A stretch of 64,000 nt of DNA, from contig DDTK01000001.1 in assembly GCA_002344065.1 (NCBI GenBank), positions 4,621 through 68,620 of the forward strand. The letters run 5' to 3'. A model generated the notes under the pieces. It ran no database searches. It had not been told where the DNA came from and saw only the letters and a list, made by a program, of their open reading frames with translations. Source of the DNA: Flammeovirgaceae bacterium UBA2366 (GTDB lineage Bacteria; Bacteroidota; Bacteroidia; Cytophagales; Cyclobacteriaceae). How positions within the stretch are numbered: position 1 is the first letter of the stretch; the number at the start of each line of letters is the position of its first letter. This document shows, in pieces, positions 34,361-43,296 of the stretch. The translations under genes and the position numbers were made by a program.

Positions 34361-35683
34361 ATGAAGCAAATCCTTTTTGGCCTTCTTCTTTTGGCCACCC
34401 TGGTCGCCCAGGCACAACAAACCAAGGTTATGGTTATGGAAATCAAGAGTGAGATTGATCCCCGAACCAACAGGTATGTTGAACTGGCCCTGAATAATGC
34501 CCGTAAAATTGAAGCTGATATTGTCATCATTGAAATGGATACGTATGGCGGGGTACTTACCGATGCCAAAGAGATAGTCGATAAAATCATGCAGTATAAA
34601 AAACCGGTTTGGGTATTTATCAATTCCGATGCAGCCTCTGCCGGTGCACTTATTTCCATCGCGTGCGATAGTATCTACATGTCTCCGGGAGCCAGTATAG
34701 GAGCTGCTACGGTTGTTACCGGAACCGGAGAAAAAGCTCCCGATAAATATCAATCCTACATGCGCTCCATCATGCGTTCGACAGCCGAAGAGAAAGGACG
34801 TAATCCACGTATTGCAGAAGGCATGGTGGATGAGAGCATTGCCATTGACAGTATTACGCTGGAAGGTCAGATCATTACCTTCTCTACCTCCGAAGCCATA
34901 AAAAATGGTTTTTGCGAGGCCAAAGTTGAATCCATTGAGGAGATTCTGAAAAGGAACAAGATAGAAAACTATGATCTGGTAAAGTTTGAATTAAAGGCTT
35001 CCGATAGGGTAATAGCATTTTTTTTAAATCCATTCATAAGCGGCATCCTTATACTAATTATCATTGGTGGAATTTATTTTGAATTGCAAACTCCAGGAGT
35101 CGGCTTTCCGATCTTTGCAGCAGGTGTTGCACTTATTTTGTACCTGGTTCCTTATTACCTGAACGGACTCGCAGAAAATTGGGAGATCATTGCACTTTTT
35201 GCCGGACTCGCTCTAATTGGTGTTGAAATTTTTGTGTTGCCAGGTTTTGGTGTTGCCGGAATAGCCGGCATATCGCTTACCGTTATTTCATTGATTCTTA
35301 TTATGATCAATAACGATGCCTTCGATTTCAAATTTGTCCCTGCCAATGATCTACTTTATGCTGTAGCAGCAACCTTTGGCGGGATGTTAGGGGGGATTAT
35401 TCTATTGTTTGCCGGAGGGGCTCGCTTTTCAAACTCAAAATTCTTCAAACGCATAGCCTTAACCGATACACAGGAACGTGAACAAGGTTTTACCGTAAGT
35501 GCCTCCACAATATCATTGAAAGGCAAGCAAGGTACTGCGCACACAGTGCTGCGTCCCGGAGGAAAAGTGATGATTGACGGTCAGCTTTATGATGCCTTTA
35601 CGCGGGGAGAGTTTTTAGAAAAAGGAGACACTATTGAAGTACTGGATGATGAGACTACATCGTTGCGGGTTAAAAAAGTTTGA
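34361..35683 (+). CDS. NfeD/ClpP-class membrane serine protease
   Basis: A protein of about 440 residues with three parts. The signal peptide (about 1-17, ending VAQAQ) leads into a ClpP-like serine protease domain (about 20-225: MDTYGGVLTDAKEIVDKI, SDAASAGALISIACD with the catalytic Ser, SPGASIGAATVV). Next comes a four- to five-helix membrane region (about 225-370), and last an OB-fold NfeD domain (about 380-440: GKQGTAHTVLRPGGKVMIDGQLYDAF). NfeD1b-type proteases cleave stomatin-like partners and act in membrane quality control. No stomatin gene is adjacent. The ATG at 34361 matches the signal peptide. Confidence 0.88.
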   Translation: MKQILFGLLLLATLVAQAQQTKVMVMEIKSEIDPRTNRYVELALNNARKIEADIVIIEMDTYGGVLTDAKEIVDKIMQYKKPVWVFINSDAASAGALISIACDSIYMSPGASIGAATVVTGTGEKAPDKYQSYMRSIMRSTAEEKGRNPRIAEGMVDESIAIDSITLEGQIITFSTSEAIKNGFCEAKVESIEEILKRNKIENYDLVKFELKASDRVIAFFLNPFISGILILIIIGGIYFELQTPGVGFPIFAAGVALILYLVPYYLNGLAENWEIIALFAGLALIGVEIFVLPGFGVAGIAGISLTVISLILIMINNDAFDFKFVPANDLLYAVAATFGGMLGGIILLFAGGARFSNSKFFKRIALTDTQEREQGFTVSASTISLKGKQGTAHTVLRPGGKVMIDGQLYDAFTRGEFLEKGDTIEVLDDETTSLRVKKV

Positions 35684-35734
35684 TCATAAAGCCTTTTTTC
35701 CAACTATTAGAACGGTTTTCAGACCGGCATTGCT

Positions 35735-35768
35735 GAAAAAAAAGACCATCGGGATAAATAACCCGATG
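35735..35768 (-). terminator. Intrinsic terminator after the 35.8-kb lipoprotein gene
   Basis: On the minus strand the stem CATCGGG / CCCGATG (arms 35762-35768 and 35747-35753) is followed by GTC and eight T residues. It lies 31 bases past the stop of the minus-strand lipoprotein gene. Confidence 0.65.
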
Positions 35769-35799
35769 ATCTCAAGAAATTCCTTACTGGCTTAAAATC

Positions 35800-36204
35800 T
35801 TAAAAATCCTTGTATGCCGTACCGTTCAGGAAATCAGTACGGTAGTTATTGTACAAATCGCGGACACGATAGTTAAATGAAATTCGGGAGCCGTATACAG
35901 TACCTACACCTTCAACCTCGTAGCCATTTACCGTTTGCCGGGGTATGGTAATTTTATCGTAATTAATGTTACCCCGAACACGGATGTTCACACCATAAAA
36001 ATTATCTACCCATATAGCATCAGAACTTCTGCCAGATCGTTCTATCCAAAGTGTATAGCTGGTAAAGTCATTGAACGTTTCGCTGTACTCTTCCATATCA
36101 TAGCGACCAATAATGCGATCGCGTGAATCGTATACAGGTTCGGTGTAATAAAACTCGCAGGCCGACAAACCAAGCAGCATAGCGAAGAAAATAAACCGTT
36201 TCAT
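35800..36204 (-). CDS. Hypothetical lipoprotein
   Basis: From the ATG at 36204 the product is 134 residues. The signal ends in the lipobox GLSAC (Cys near residue 16). The mature part is rich in Tyr, Arg and Asn and predicted all-beta (for example YTLWIERSGRSSDAIWVDNFYGVNIRVRG). It looks like a small envelope beta-sandwich of the sort common in Cytophagales; no named family is recognised. It is followed by its own terminator and thus probably monocistronic. Confidence 0.65.
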   Translation of the reverse strand: MKRFIFFAMLLGLSACEFYYTEPVYDSRDRIIGRYDMEEYSETFNDFTSYTLWIERSGRSSDAIWVDNFYGVNIRVRGNINYDKITIPRQTVNGYEVEGVGTVYGSRISFNYRVRDLYNNYRTDFLNGTAYKDF

Positions 36205-36513
36205 AAGTATTGAATTTGGTCTATTGTCATTTATACAACTATGAGGCCAATCTTCTACAATCTTTTCTGAAACCTTCGGGGCCACAACTCCGTAGCGGGC
36301 AGTAAATAAAAAAGCCCCAACCGTCTGTCAGGGCTTTTCAAAGGTAAAAAAGTGTCCTGATTAATCAGGATTGATAAAAAGGCATACCGGTGCCGGCAAA
36401 AAATATTTACCACCAACAACCACTACGAATGGAGTAAAATACCAGTCACACCGGAAATGCCATACCTTTGAAATCATTGATTGCAATCGAATCATTTCTT
36501 TTAACCAACAAGG
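36205..36513. other. Intergenic region between the lipoprotein gene and ftsZ
   Basis: The roughly 310 bases hold the ftsZ terminator at 36303-36338. In the remaining sequence I see no gene, no repeat shared with other parts of the window and no clear promoter box. Confidence 0.5.
36303..36338 (-). terminator. Intrinsic terminator of the dcw operon
   Basis: On the minus strand the stem AAAAGCCC / GGGCTTTT (arms 36331-36338 and 36310-36317, 13-base loop) runs into TTTTATTT. It lies about 175 bases downstream of the ftsZ stop and is the only strong terminator seen after the cluster. Confidence 0.75.
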
Positions 36514-38115
36514 TTAATCTACATTGTCGTGTAAAAATTTATTATTACCCAGAATATTGTTGTCGTCATTCAAATTGAATTTTGAAATAAACGACTCGGA
36601 AGAATGAGGAACGTTGTCCATTTTAATTCCTCTTCTCAGGTATGCCGGCAAGGCCCACTTCTCATTAAATTCTTCTTTGGTCATTTCCTGCTTGCGTGCA
36701 TGCTTGAGTTTCTCTTTACGTTCACGGGCCTGATCCTCCAGGCGTTTACGGGTATTCCGTAGTTCCATCATTCCCTCCTCATTAATTACCTGGTCGCTGT
36801 ACTTCTCAGGCTCACGGTCAAACTCATCATCGTGTAAACCAAACAATCCGTCCTCGCCATCATCTTCAATTTCGTTATCCGAATGATCATCCTCAATCCG
36901 GTTAAACGGGCCCTTGAATACCACTTCATGTTGCACAGGCCTTTCCTCTTCATGCTGTTCCTCTCGCAACTCTTCTTTCTGCTTGAGCTCTACTTCACGG
37001 GGCACACCAATGGGTTGATCCTGTTCGAACAACCAGATTTGGTTGCGCTCAAGATCGTGTACCTTTTTAGTTTCCACTACTACTTTTTTTTCCGGAAGCA
37101 CCATTTGCTCTTCTTCCTCATGCTCCTCTTCATGATCAAAGCCAGTAGCAATAACAGTTACCCGTAGCCTGTCGCCAAGGGCAGCATCAACACCATGACC
37201 GAAAATTACTTCAGCATCCTGTCCGGCTTGTTGCTGGATGTACTCGGTAATTTCCATGAGTTCATCCATTTGCAATTCAGCTTCTTCACCAGAAATAATA
37301 GAGAGCAGAATTTTTTTCGCTCCCATAATATCACAATTATCGAGCAAGGGTGATGCTAATGCACCACTGGCTGCATTGCGTGCACGATTTTCTCCGCGTG
37401 TTTCGGCAGTACCCATAACGGCAGGACCGGCATTGTACATCACCGTCCGCACATCCTGAAAGTCAACATTCACATAGCCGGTAAGTGTTATGATTTCAGC
37501 GATGCCCTTTGCTGCTGTAGTCAATACATTATCGGCTTGCGCGAAGGCTTTGCCGATAGCAAGATTTCCATAGATCTCCCGCAACTTATCATTAAGAATG
37601 ACCAATACGGTATCGCAACTTCTGCGCAGTGCTTTGATACCGATTTCGGCTAATTCCTTTTTCTTCTTGCCTTCAAAAACAAAAGGCGCTGTAACAATAC
37701 CTACCGTAAGAATGCCCATGCTTTTGGCAATCTTGGCAATTACAGGGGCGGCACCCGTTCCGGTACCTCCGCCCATGCCCGCGGTAACAAAAAGCATTTT
37801 AGTTCCTTCCAGAAACTCGCGAATCTGTTCTTTGCTTTCAATGGCAGCGCCTTTACCCACTTTAGGATTAGCTCCGCAGCCAAGTCCTTCGGTAAGGTCA
37901 ACGCCAATTTGCAATTTGGTAGGCACAGGACTGCTGTTAAGCGCCTGTAAGTCGGTATTACATACCACAAATTCTACGTCTTTAATTCCTTGACGGAACA
38001 TGTGGTTCACGGCATTGCTGCCTCCTCCACCAACACCGATCACCTTGATGATCGAGCGTTGCGAGCCCGATTGGTGTTTGGGGATGTCGAATTGGTACGA
38101 TCCGGTTTCAATCAT
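36514..38115 (-). CDS. ftsZ: Cell division protein FtsZ
   Basis: A 533-residue tubulin homologue that polymerises with GTP into the Z ring. The GTP-binding signature GGGTGTGAAP is at about residues 115-124, the N-terminal VGGGGSNAVNHM at about 28-39, and the T7-loop region NVDFQDVRTVM at about 215-225. The core ends near residue 335. A long acidic, Glu/His-rich linker of about 130 residues and the conserved AYLRRGI peptide follow, with an extra tail ending NKFLHDNVD. It is the last gene of the dcw cluster, 49 bases after ftsA. Confidence 0.97.
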   Translation of the reverse strand: MIETGSYQFDIPKHQSGSQRSIIKVIGVGGGGSNAVNHMFRQGIKDVEFVVCNTDLQALNSSPVPTKLQIGVDLTEGLGCGANPKVGKGAAIESKEQIREFLEGTKMLFVTAGMGGGTGTGAAPVIAKIAKSMGILTVGIVTAPFVFEGKKKKELAEIGIKALRRSCDTVLVILNDKLREIYGNLAIGKAFAQADNVLTTAAKGIAEIITLTGYVNVDFQDVRTVMYNAGPAVMGTAETRGENRARNAASGALASPLLDNCDIMGAKKILLSIISGEEAELQMDELMEITEYIQQQAGQDAEVIFGHGVDAALGDRLRVTVIATGFDHEEEHEEEEQMVLPEKKVVVETKKVHDLERNQIWLFEQDQPIGVPREVELKQKEELREEQHEEERPVQHEVVFKGPFNRIEDDHSDNEIEDDGEDGLFGLHDDEFDREPEKYSDQVINEEGMMELRNTRKRLEDQARERKEKLKHARKQEMTKEEFNEKWALPAYLRRGIKMDNVPHSSESFISKFNLNDDNNILGNNKFLHDNVD

Positions 38116-38164
38116 GATTTTATTGTTTTAGTGGTTGATTCATTTGTGTCAATATGACTTTCAA

Positions 38165-39472
38165 TTAATATTCATTTTTACTGTCCAGGTCATCAATTAA
38201 TAAACTCTTGGTTTTCGTAAGAATATCATTAAAGAAATTTCTGGATGAGATCGGGCGTTTGGTTTTTGGTGAAAGTTTAACCAACTCCCGCGCTTCGCGG
38301 TAACGATCTTCACGTTCATCAAGTGAACGGAAGCCTGCCAATACAAGACCAACAGCAGTAGCATACATCGGACTCTTAACCGATTCAATTTTACTTTTGC
38401 CGAGGTGTTCGTTTGGATAACCGATACGGGTATCCATACCGGTCATGTATTCTACCAACTGTTTCAGGTTGCTTAATTGTGCACCGCCTCCGGTAATTAC
38501 AATGCCACCCGCCAACCGGTTTTCGAAACCGGAGCTGATGATCTCAGCATGGGCCATCTCAATAATCTCCTCCATCCGTGCCTGAATTATATTCGCTAGG
38601 TTTTTGGTGGAGATTTCTTTTGCAGAACGATTGCGAATGCCCGGGATGGATACAATTTCGTTAGGACTTGCCTCTTCGGATATTGCCTTTCCAAACCGGG
38701 TTTTCAATTGCTCGGCTTGCTGCGGCAACACCATCAACCCTTGTTTAATGTCATTAGTTACTATATTTCCACCAAAGGGTATTACTGCTGAATGACGAAT
38801 GATGTTATCGTAAAAAATAGCAATGTCGGTGGTGCCACCGCCAATATCAATTAAACAAACACCAGCTTCTTTCTCTTCTTCACTGAGCACTGCAAGACTT
38901 GAAGCAAGAGGTTCAAGAATAAGATCTTCAATTTCCAAACCAGCCCTGCGTACACACTTATTAATATTATTGATGGCATTGGTTTGAGCCGTAATAATAT
39001 GGAAATCGGCTTCGAGGCGAACACCCGACATACCTACAGGTTCTTTTATGCCTTCTTCATAATCAACCATGTAATCCTGAGGCATAACGTGAATGATCTG
39101 ACTACCCGGAGGCACTACCATTCGGTACATGTCTTGGGTGAGTCGCTCCACATCATCAATTGTAATCTCCTCTTCTTTCGCTGAGCGGGTAATGCCCCCA
39201 TGCTGAATGAAGCTGCGGATATGCTGACCGGCAATGCCCACATTCACAACGCCAATATCAATTCCAGCCTGATCGCCTGCCTCCTTGATGGCTCTTTCAA
39301 TAGCATAAACTGTTTTATCGATATTGAAAACAATACCTTTTACTACACCCTCCGATTCGGCCTTGCCCATGCCGAGTACTTCGAGTTTACCGAACTCATT
39401 TTTGCGGCCCACGATGACACATATTTTTGTTGTGCCTACATCCAGTCCGACAATTATTTTTTCCTGTTCCAT
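38165..39472 (-). CDS. ftsA: Cell division protein FtsA
   Basis: A 435-residue actin-like ATPase that links FtsZ filaments to the membrane. The phosphate-1 motif GLDVGTTKICVIVG is at residues 9-22. IDIGGGTTDIAIF (phosphate-2) lies at about 208-220 and the adenosine motif GGIVITGGGAQLSNL at about 333-347. The 1C domain lies between. The C-terminus ends FNDILTKTKSLLIDDL, an amphipathic stretch that would serve as membrane anchor. Confidence 0.96.
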   Translation of the reverse strand: MEQEKIIVGLDVGTTKICVIVGRKNEFGKLEVLGMGKAESEGVVKGIVFNIDKTVYAIERAIKEAGDQAGIDIGVVNVGIAGQHIRSFIQHGGITRSAKEEEITIDDVERLTQDMYRMVVPPGSQIIHVMPQDYMVDYEEGIKEPVGMSGVRLEADFHIITAQTNAINNINKCVRRAGLEIEDLILEPLASSLAVLSEEEKEAGVCLIDIGGGTTDIAIFYDNIIRHSAVIPFGGNIVTNDIKQGLMVLPQQAEQLKTRFGKAISEEASPNEIVSIPGIRNRSAKEISTKNLANIIQARMEEIIEMAHAEIISSGFENRLAGGIVITGGGAQLSNLKQLVEYMTGMDTRIGYPNEHLGKSKIESVKSPMYATAVGLVLAGFRSLDEREDRYREARELVKLSPKTKRPISSRNFFNDILTKTKSLLIDDLDSKNEY

Positions 39473-39509
39473 GATTGTGTTATTTATAGTGGTTGTTTCG
39501 TTTAGTCAT

Positions 39510-40274
39510 TTATTCAGCTACAATTTGTCCGTCAAATTCAAGGCTTATGCGTTTGTATTTATTCCAGCCCATTTGGGGTAAAATCTCCTTATAAAATATC
39601 TTCAACTTCCGCAGTTTGGTTTCCAGCTTATCAGCATGACCAAACTCAATGGTTTGGTTACCCACTTGCGGAATAATAAAAATTCTTCCCTTGCTATCGA
39701 TATCTAACTGAGCAACCTGAGCGCGCCAAAAATCATCTTTACGGATAGTTTGCAGCATAGTCATTAACTCATGCCCATCATCGTGTTTTAGAATATTATC
39801 TACCGATAAAAACTGACGCACATAGGGGCCACTAATCAAAACAACACGTGACGTGTATTTTTCAGAAACCGGCATAATAGTACCATCCTCTCCGATATAA
39901 GCATCTGGTCCATCGGCACGAACAATCCGTGCAACCGGTCTTCGCAAGGTTACTTTCACTACCAGGTTTCCTTTTACATCACTGTAAAGTTGTGCTGTAT
40001 TAATAAACCGGTCGGCTTTAATTCGATTTTCGATTTCCTTCAGGTTTAACCGATTTAAATTTGCACCCTTCAGATTGGCATAATCCAACTGCATCAGATC
40101 AACAATATCCTGCTCATCTATAAAATGGTTCTCGCGAATGTTTTCAATTTTTATGACAACATCCTTAACCGTTACGTCACTATTCTGGCGCTCACTAAAA
40201 CCAATAACCACAAAGAGCAACACCAGCACAATGCCTATCTTTACCTTTTTGCCAATGTTGAACTTAATTTTCAT
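39510..40274 (-). CDS. ftsQ: Cell division protein FtsQ
   Basis: From the ATG at 40274 a 254-residue single-pass membrane protein. The transmembrane helix is at about residues 11-29, a POTRA domain at about 35-105 (VKDVVIKIENIRENHFIDEQDIVDLM) and a beta domain after it (VTLRRPVARIVRADGPDAYIGEDGTIMPVSEKY). It recruits later divisome proteins. Its start overlaps the end of murC by 11 bases, so the two are translationally linked. Confidence 0.9.
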   Translation of the reverse strand: MKIKFNIGKKVKIGIVLVLLFVVIGFSERQNSDVTVKDVVIKIENIRENHFIDEQDIVDLMQLDYANLKGANLNRLNLKEIENRIKADRFINTAQLYSDVKGNLVVKVTLRRPVARIVRADGPDAYIGEDGTIMPVSEKYTSRVVLISGPYVRQFLSVDNILKHDDGHELMTMLQTIRKDDFWRAQVAQLDIDSKGRIFIIPQVGNQTIEFGHADKLETKLRKLKIFYKEILPQMGWNKYKRISLEFDGQIVAE

Positions 40275-41664
40275 ATCGTTTTTCCAACATAGTTTTAATC
40301 GGTTGCACAAACGTATCTATATCACCTGCTCCTACCGTGGCGATAATTTCCACTTCATGTTGAGCTAGTTTCTCCATCAAATCAGCTTTGCTGCACCGTA
40401 CTTTTACCGGGCTGGTAATTCCGGCCATCAGCATATCTGAATCAACCCCTGCAATAGGAAGTTCACGTGCCGGGTAGATGTCCATCAAAAACAATTCATC
40501 GGCCAGGCTCAGGCTTTTTGAAAATCCTTCAGCGAAGTCGCGTGTGCGTGTAAACAAATGTGGCTGGAAGACCACGGTAAGTTTTTTGCGTGGATACATT
40601 GATTTTACAGATCGCAGAAAAGCATCAATCTCGGTAGGATGATGGGCGTAGTCATCAATAAAAATCACCTTATCGTTTCGGTACACAAATTCGAATCTGC
40701 GTTTAACGCCATGAAAGGTTTCCAACGCTGTTTTAATTTCAGCCACCTGTAAACCACAGGACAGCGCAGCAATAGCAGCCGCTACTGCATTTTCTACATT
40801 ATGAAAACCGGGGACACCGAGCCTGATTCGTTCAACCTTAGGACCGAAGCCTATCAGGTCAAATTCAAAAAATCCGCTATGCGCAGTAATGTTGCCGGCA
40901 AAAAATTGCCCCCGGCTCATGCTGTAAATATTTTTTGTTAGCGAGGTTACATCACCGGCTAACTTTTCGGCTATAGATTCATGTATAATTAAGGTTCCAC
41001 CCTTATTAATCTGTCTCACAAAATCTTTAAAAGAAGTAATCATGCTGTCGTGATTACCATAAATGTCAAGATGATCCGGATCGGCTGAGGTGATGATGGC
41101 GATTTCAGGGAAAAGTTTTAGGAATGAACGATCAAACTCGTCCGCCTCTGCCACCACAATAGTATCTTCTCCTATTTCACCATGCATGACCAGGTTTGAT
41201 TCATAATTGGTGGTTATACCGCCCAGAAAAGCAACCATATTCTTATTGGCTGATTTAAGAATATGTGCCACCATAGAAGAGGTAGTGGTTTTACCATGCG
41301 TACCGGCCACCGCAATAGTCTTGTAATTTTTGGTGATCAGTCCTAAAATTTCAGATCGCTTCAGAATCGTATATCCTTCCTGTAACAGGTAATTGTATTC
41401 CTTGTGATCCTTGGGAATGGCAGGGGTAAATACTACCAATGTATTTTCCTTCTCACGAAGCACTTCTGTGGGGATATTTTTTATCGAATCATCGTAATGC
41501 ACCACCATACCTTCGCCTTCCAATTGCTTTGTTAAACTGGTTGATGTTCGATCGTATCCGGAAACCACTACGCCCTTTTTGATAAACCAACGGGCAAGCG
41601 CACTCATGCCGATACCACCGATACCGAGAAAATAAATGTTGCGATATTTATCTAAACCATTCAT
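40264..41664 (-). CDS. murC: UDP-N-acetylmuramate--L-alanine ligase MurC
   Basis: A 466-residue Mur ligase that adds L-Ala to UDP-MurNAc. The N-terminal GIGGIGMSALARWF (about residues 14-27) binds the UDP moiety. The ATP site is AGTHGKTTTSSMVAHIL (about 119-135). HHPTEIDAFL and FQPHLFTRTRDF follow in the C-terminal domain. Length is normal. The murG stop lies 4 bases upstream, and ftsQ begins inside the 3' end. Confidence 0.96.
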   Translation of the reverse strand: MNGLDKYRNIYFLGIGGIGMSALARWFIKKGVVVSGYDRTSTSLTKQLEGEGMVVHYDDSIKNIPTEVLREKENTLVVFTPAIPKDHKEYNYLLQEGYTILKRSEILGLITKNYKTIAVAGTHGKTTTSSMVAHILKSANKNMVAFLGGITTNYESNLVMHGEIGEDTIVVAEADEFDRSFLKLFPEIAIITSADPDHLDIYGNHDSMITSFKDFVRQINKGGTLIIHESIAEKLAGDVTSLTKNIYSMSRGQFFAGNITAHSGFFEFDLIGFGPKVERIRLGVPGFHNVENAVAAAIAALSCGLQVAEIKTALETFHGVKRRFEFVYRNDKVIFIDDYAHHPTEIDAFLRSVKSMYPRKKLTVVFQPHLFTRTRDFAEGFSKSLSLADELFLMDIYPARELPIAGVDSDMLMAGITSPVKVRCSKADLMEKLAQHEVEIIATVGAGDIDTFVQPIKTMLEKRYEN

Positions 41665-41668
41665 TGTA

Positions 41669-42832
41669 TCAATTCACTAACATGGCTAAACTCTGTCGGT
41701 TGCTTTTTACCGGCTCAGCTTCAGCACCAATCAACTTTTCAATTTCGTTAACAATATCCCGGGTGGCATACGGCTTCGCCATCTGGCTAATATTCGATTT
41801 CAATTTTTCAATCTGTTGGTCATCGAACAACAGCTTCAAAGCTTCTTCAACCAACTTATTGCCGGCTTCTTTGTCGGTTACTATTAAGGATGCATTCCGA
41901 TCGGCCAGCGCTTTTGCATTTTTTGTTTGATGATCTTCCGCAACATTTGGGGAAGGCACCAGTATGCAGGCCTTACCGGTAACACACAATTCAGATACGG
42001 CAAGCGCTCCGGCCCTCGAAATCACCACATCGGCTGCACCATACGCTAAATCCATTTCCTTTAAAAAATCATAAACCCGTATCCTTCTTAAATCATATTT
42101 ATCAAGACTGGTTTTAATGGTCGAATAATAGCCTTTACCGGTTTGCCAGATGATTTGAATGCGTGCATCTATCAGTTTTTCAATTCCGTTTAAAATACTT
42201 TCGTTAATGGTACGGGCGCCCAGGCTTCCACCTATAATCAACAATGTTTTTGTGCTGGCTTCAAATCCGAATTGATTCAAGGCGCGCTCACGCTTTCCGC
42301 TCACATCAAGGATGTCTTTACGAACCGGGTTTCCGGTAACAACAATCTTTTCTTTTGGAAAATATTTATCCATACCCTCATACGCCACACAAACTTTACT
42401 TACACGTTTCGCCACTTGCTTATTCGCAAGCCCTGCAAATGAATTTTGCTCCTGAACGACCGATGCAATTCCCAGGCGTGTAGCCGCCATCATTATAGGG
42501 CCGCTGGCATAACCACCTGTACCGATAACTGCATGGGGCTTAAAATCTTTTACGATCATCATGGCCCGGATATAGCTTACTATCAACTTAACCGGGAACA
42601 ATAGATTTGAGAATTTCAATGAACGTTGTAAACCACTTATCCACAAACCAATAATCTTATAGCCGGCTTCCGGAACACGTGTCATCTCCATACGCCCCTG
42701 GGCACCGACAAAGAGTATCTCCGTATCCGGATGACGCTCCTTAAACTCATTAGCGATGGCTACAGCCGGGAAAATATGCCCGCCCGTTCCGCCTCCGCTG
42801 ATGATTAGTCGATATGGTTCTTTTTCTTTCAA
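41669..42832 (-). CDS. murG: UDP-GlcNAc transferase MurG
   Basis: A 387-residue GT28 enzyme making lipid II from lipid I at the inner face of the membrane. The glycine loop GGGTGGHIFPAVAIA is at about residues 12-26. GGSLGARTINE (about 205-215) and SRAGALAVSELCVTGKACILVPSPNVAEDHQTKNA (about 285-320) are in place. The only start that preserves the N-terminus is TTG at 42832, directly preceded by an in-frame TAA. This unusual start lies at the junction with the inserted four-helix gene. Confidence 0.95.
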   Translation of the reverse strand: MKEKEPYRLIISGGGTGGHIFPAVAIANEFKERHPDTEILFVGAQGRMEMTRVPEAGYKIIGLWISGLQRSLKFSNLLFPVKLIVSYIRAMMIVKDFKPHAVIGTGGYASGPIMMAATRLGIASVVQEQNSFAGLANKQVAKRVSKVCVAYEGMDKYFPKEKIVVTGNPVRKDILDVSGKRERALNQFGFEASTKTLLIIGGSLGARTINESILNGIEKLIDARIQIIWQTGKGYYSTIKTSLDKYDLRRIRVYDFLKEMDLAYGAADVVISRAGALAVSELCVTGKACILVPSPNVAEDHQTKNAKALADRNASLIVTDKEAGNKLVEEALKLLFDDQQIEKLKSNISQMAKPYATRDIVNEIEKLIGAEAEPVKSNRQSLAMLVN

Positions 42833-42868
42833 TTAGTTAGAATTCAGTATTTAGTAATTAGCATCCAG

Positions 42869-43252
42869 TTAGTATGAACTATTTTTAATCGATTTTATAT
42901 AACCCTCCAAAATTCTTCCAACTTCGTCAGCATTGATTTTCAAAGCACTTGTATCAACATATTGAAGATCATGAGCAAGCATTAAGAAGTATTCAGTTTC
43001 AGAAAGCGACCCTTGGCTAATATTTAAAATCCTTACTTTATCTTTGTTGCTTCTCTTCTTAAAAGCCTCTGCAATATTTGCAGCAACAGAGACTGATGAA
43101 CGTCTTATTTGAGAAGTCAATCCAAAGATTTCTTCTTTTGGAAAACTAGAGCTTGCCTTATAAATCGCAAGCGCCAGCTGGTGAGACTTTTGCCACACAA
43201 TTAAATCGCGAAACGATTTTGCCGGTTCCCTATGCTCTCCTTGTTTCATCAT
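42869..43252 (-). CDS. Four-helix-bundle protein (23S rRNA IVS family), copy 1
   Basis: A 127-residue protein of the four-helix-bundle/S23 family first known from intervening sequences in 23S rRNA genes. The signature is clear: SFRDLIVWQKSHQLALAIYK (about residues 13-32), FGLTSQIRRSSVSVAANIAEAFKKRSNKD (about 43-71) and GSLSETEYFLMLAHDL. It lies between ftsW and murG in the transcribed direction and is not a cell-division gene. The 8-bp inverted repeat GTATTTAG/CTAAATAC flanks it (42847-42854, 43286-43293). Molecular function is unknown. Confidence 0.9.
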   Translation of the reverse strand: MMKQGEHREPAKSFRDLIVWQKSHQLALAIYKASSSFPKEEIFGLTSQIRRSSVSVAANIAEAFKKRSNKDKVRILNISQGSLSETEYFLMLAHDLQYVDTSALKINADEVGRILEGYIKSIKNSSY

Positions 43253-43296
43253 CTATTCACAATTCTAAATTCTAAATTCTTCATTCTAAATACACA

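Noticed and set aside
34262..34753. 163-codon minus-strand ORF over the NfeD protease start
   Set aside because: Antisense to the protease domain and its signal peptide, with no coding evidence of its own.
42869..43252. Accessory variability determinant (Avd) of a diversity-generating retroelement
   Set aside because: The four-helix family includes Avd, but no reverse transcriptase, template repeat or variable repeat is present near either copy.
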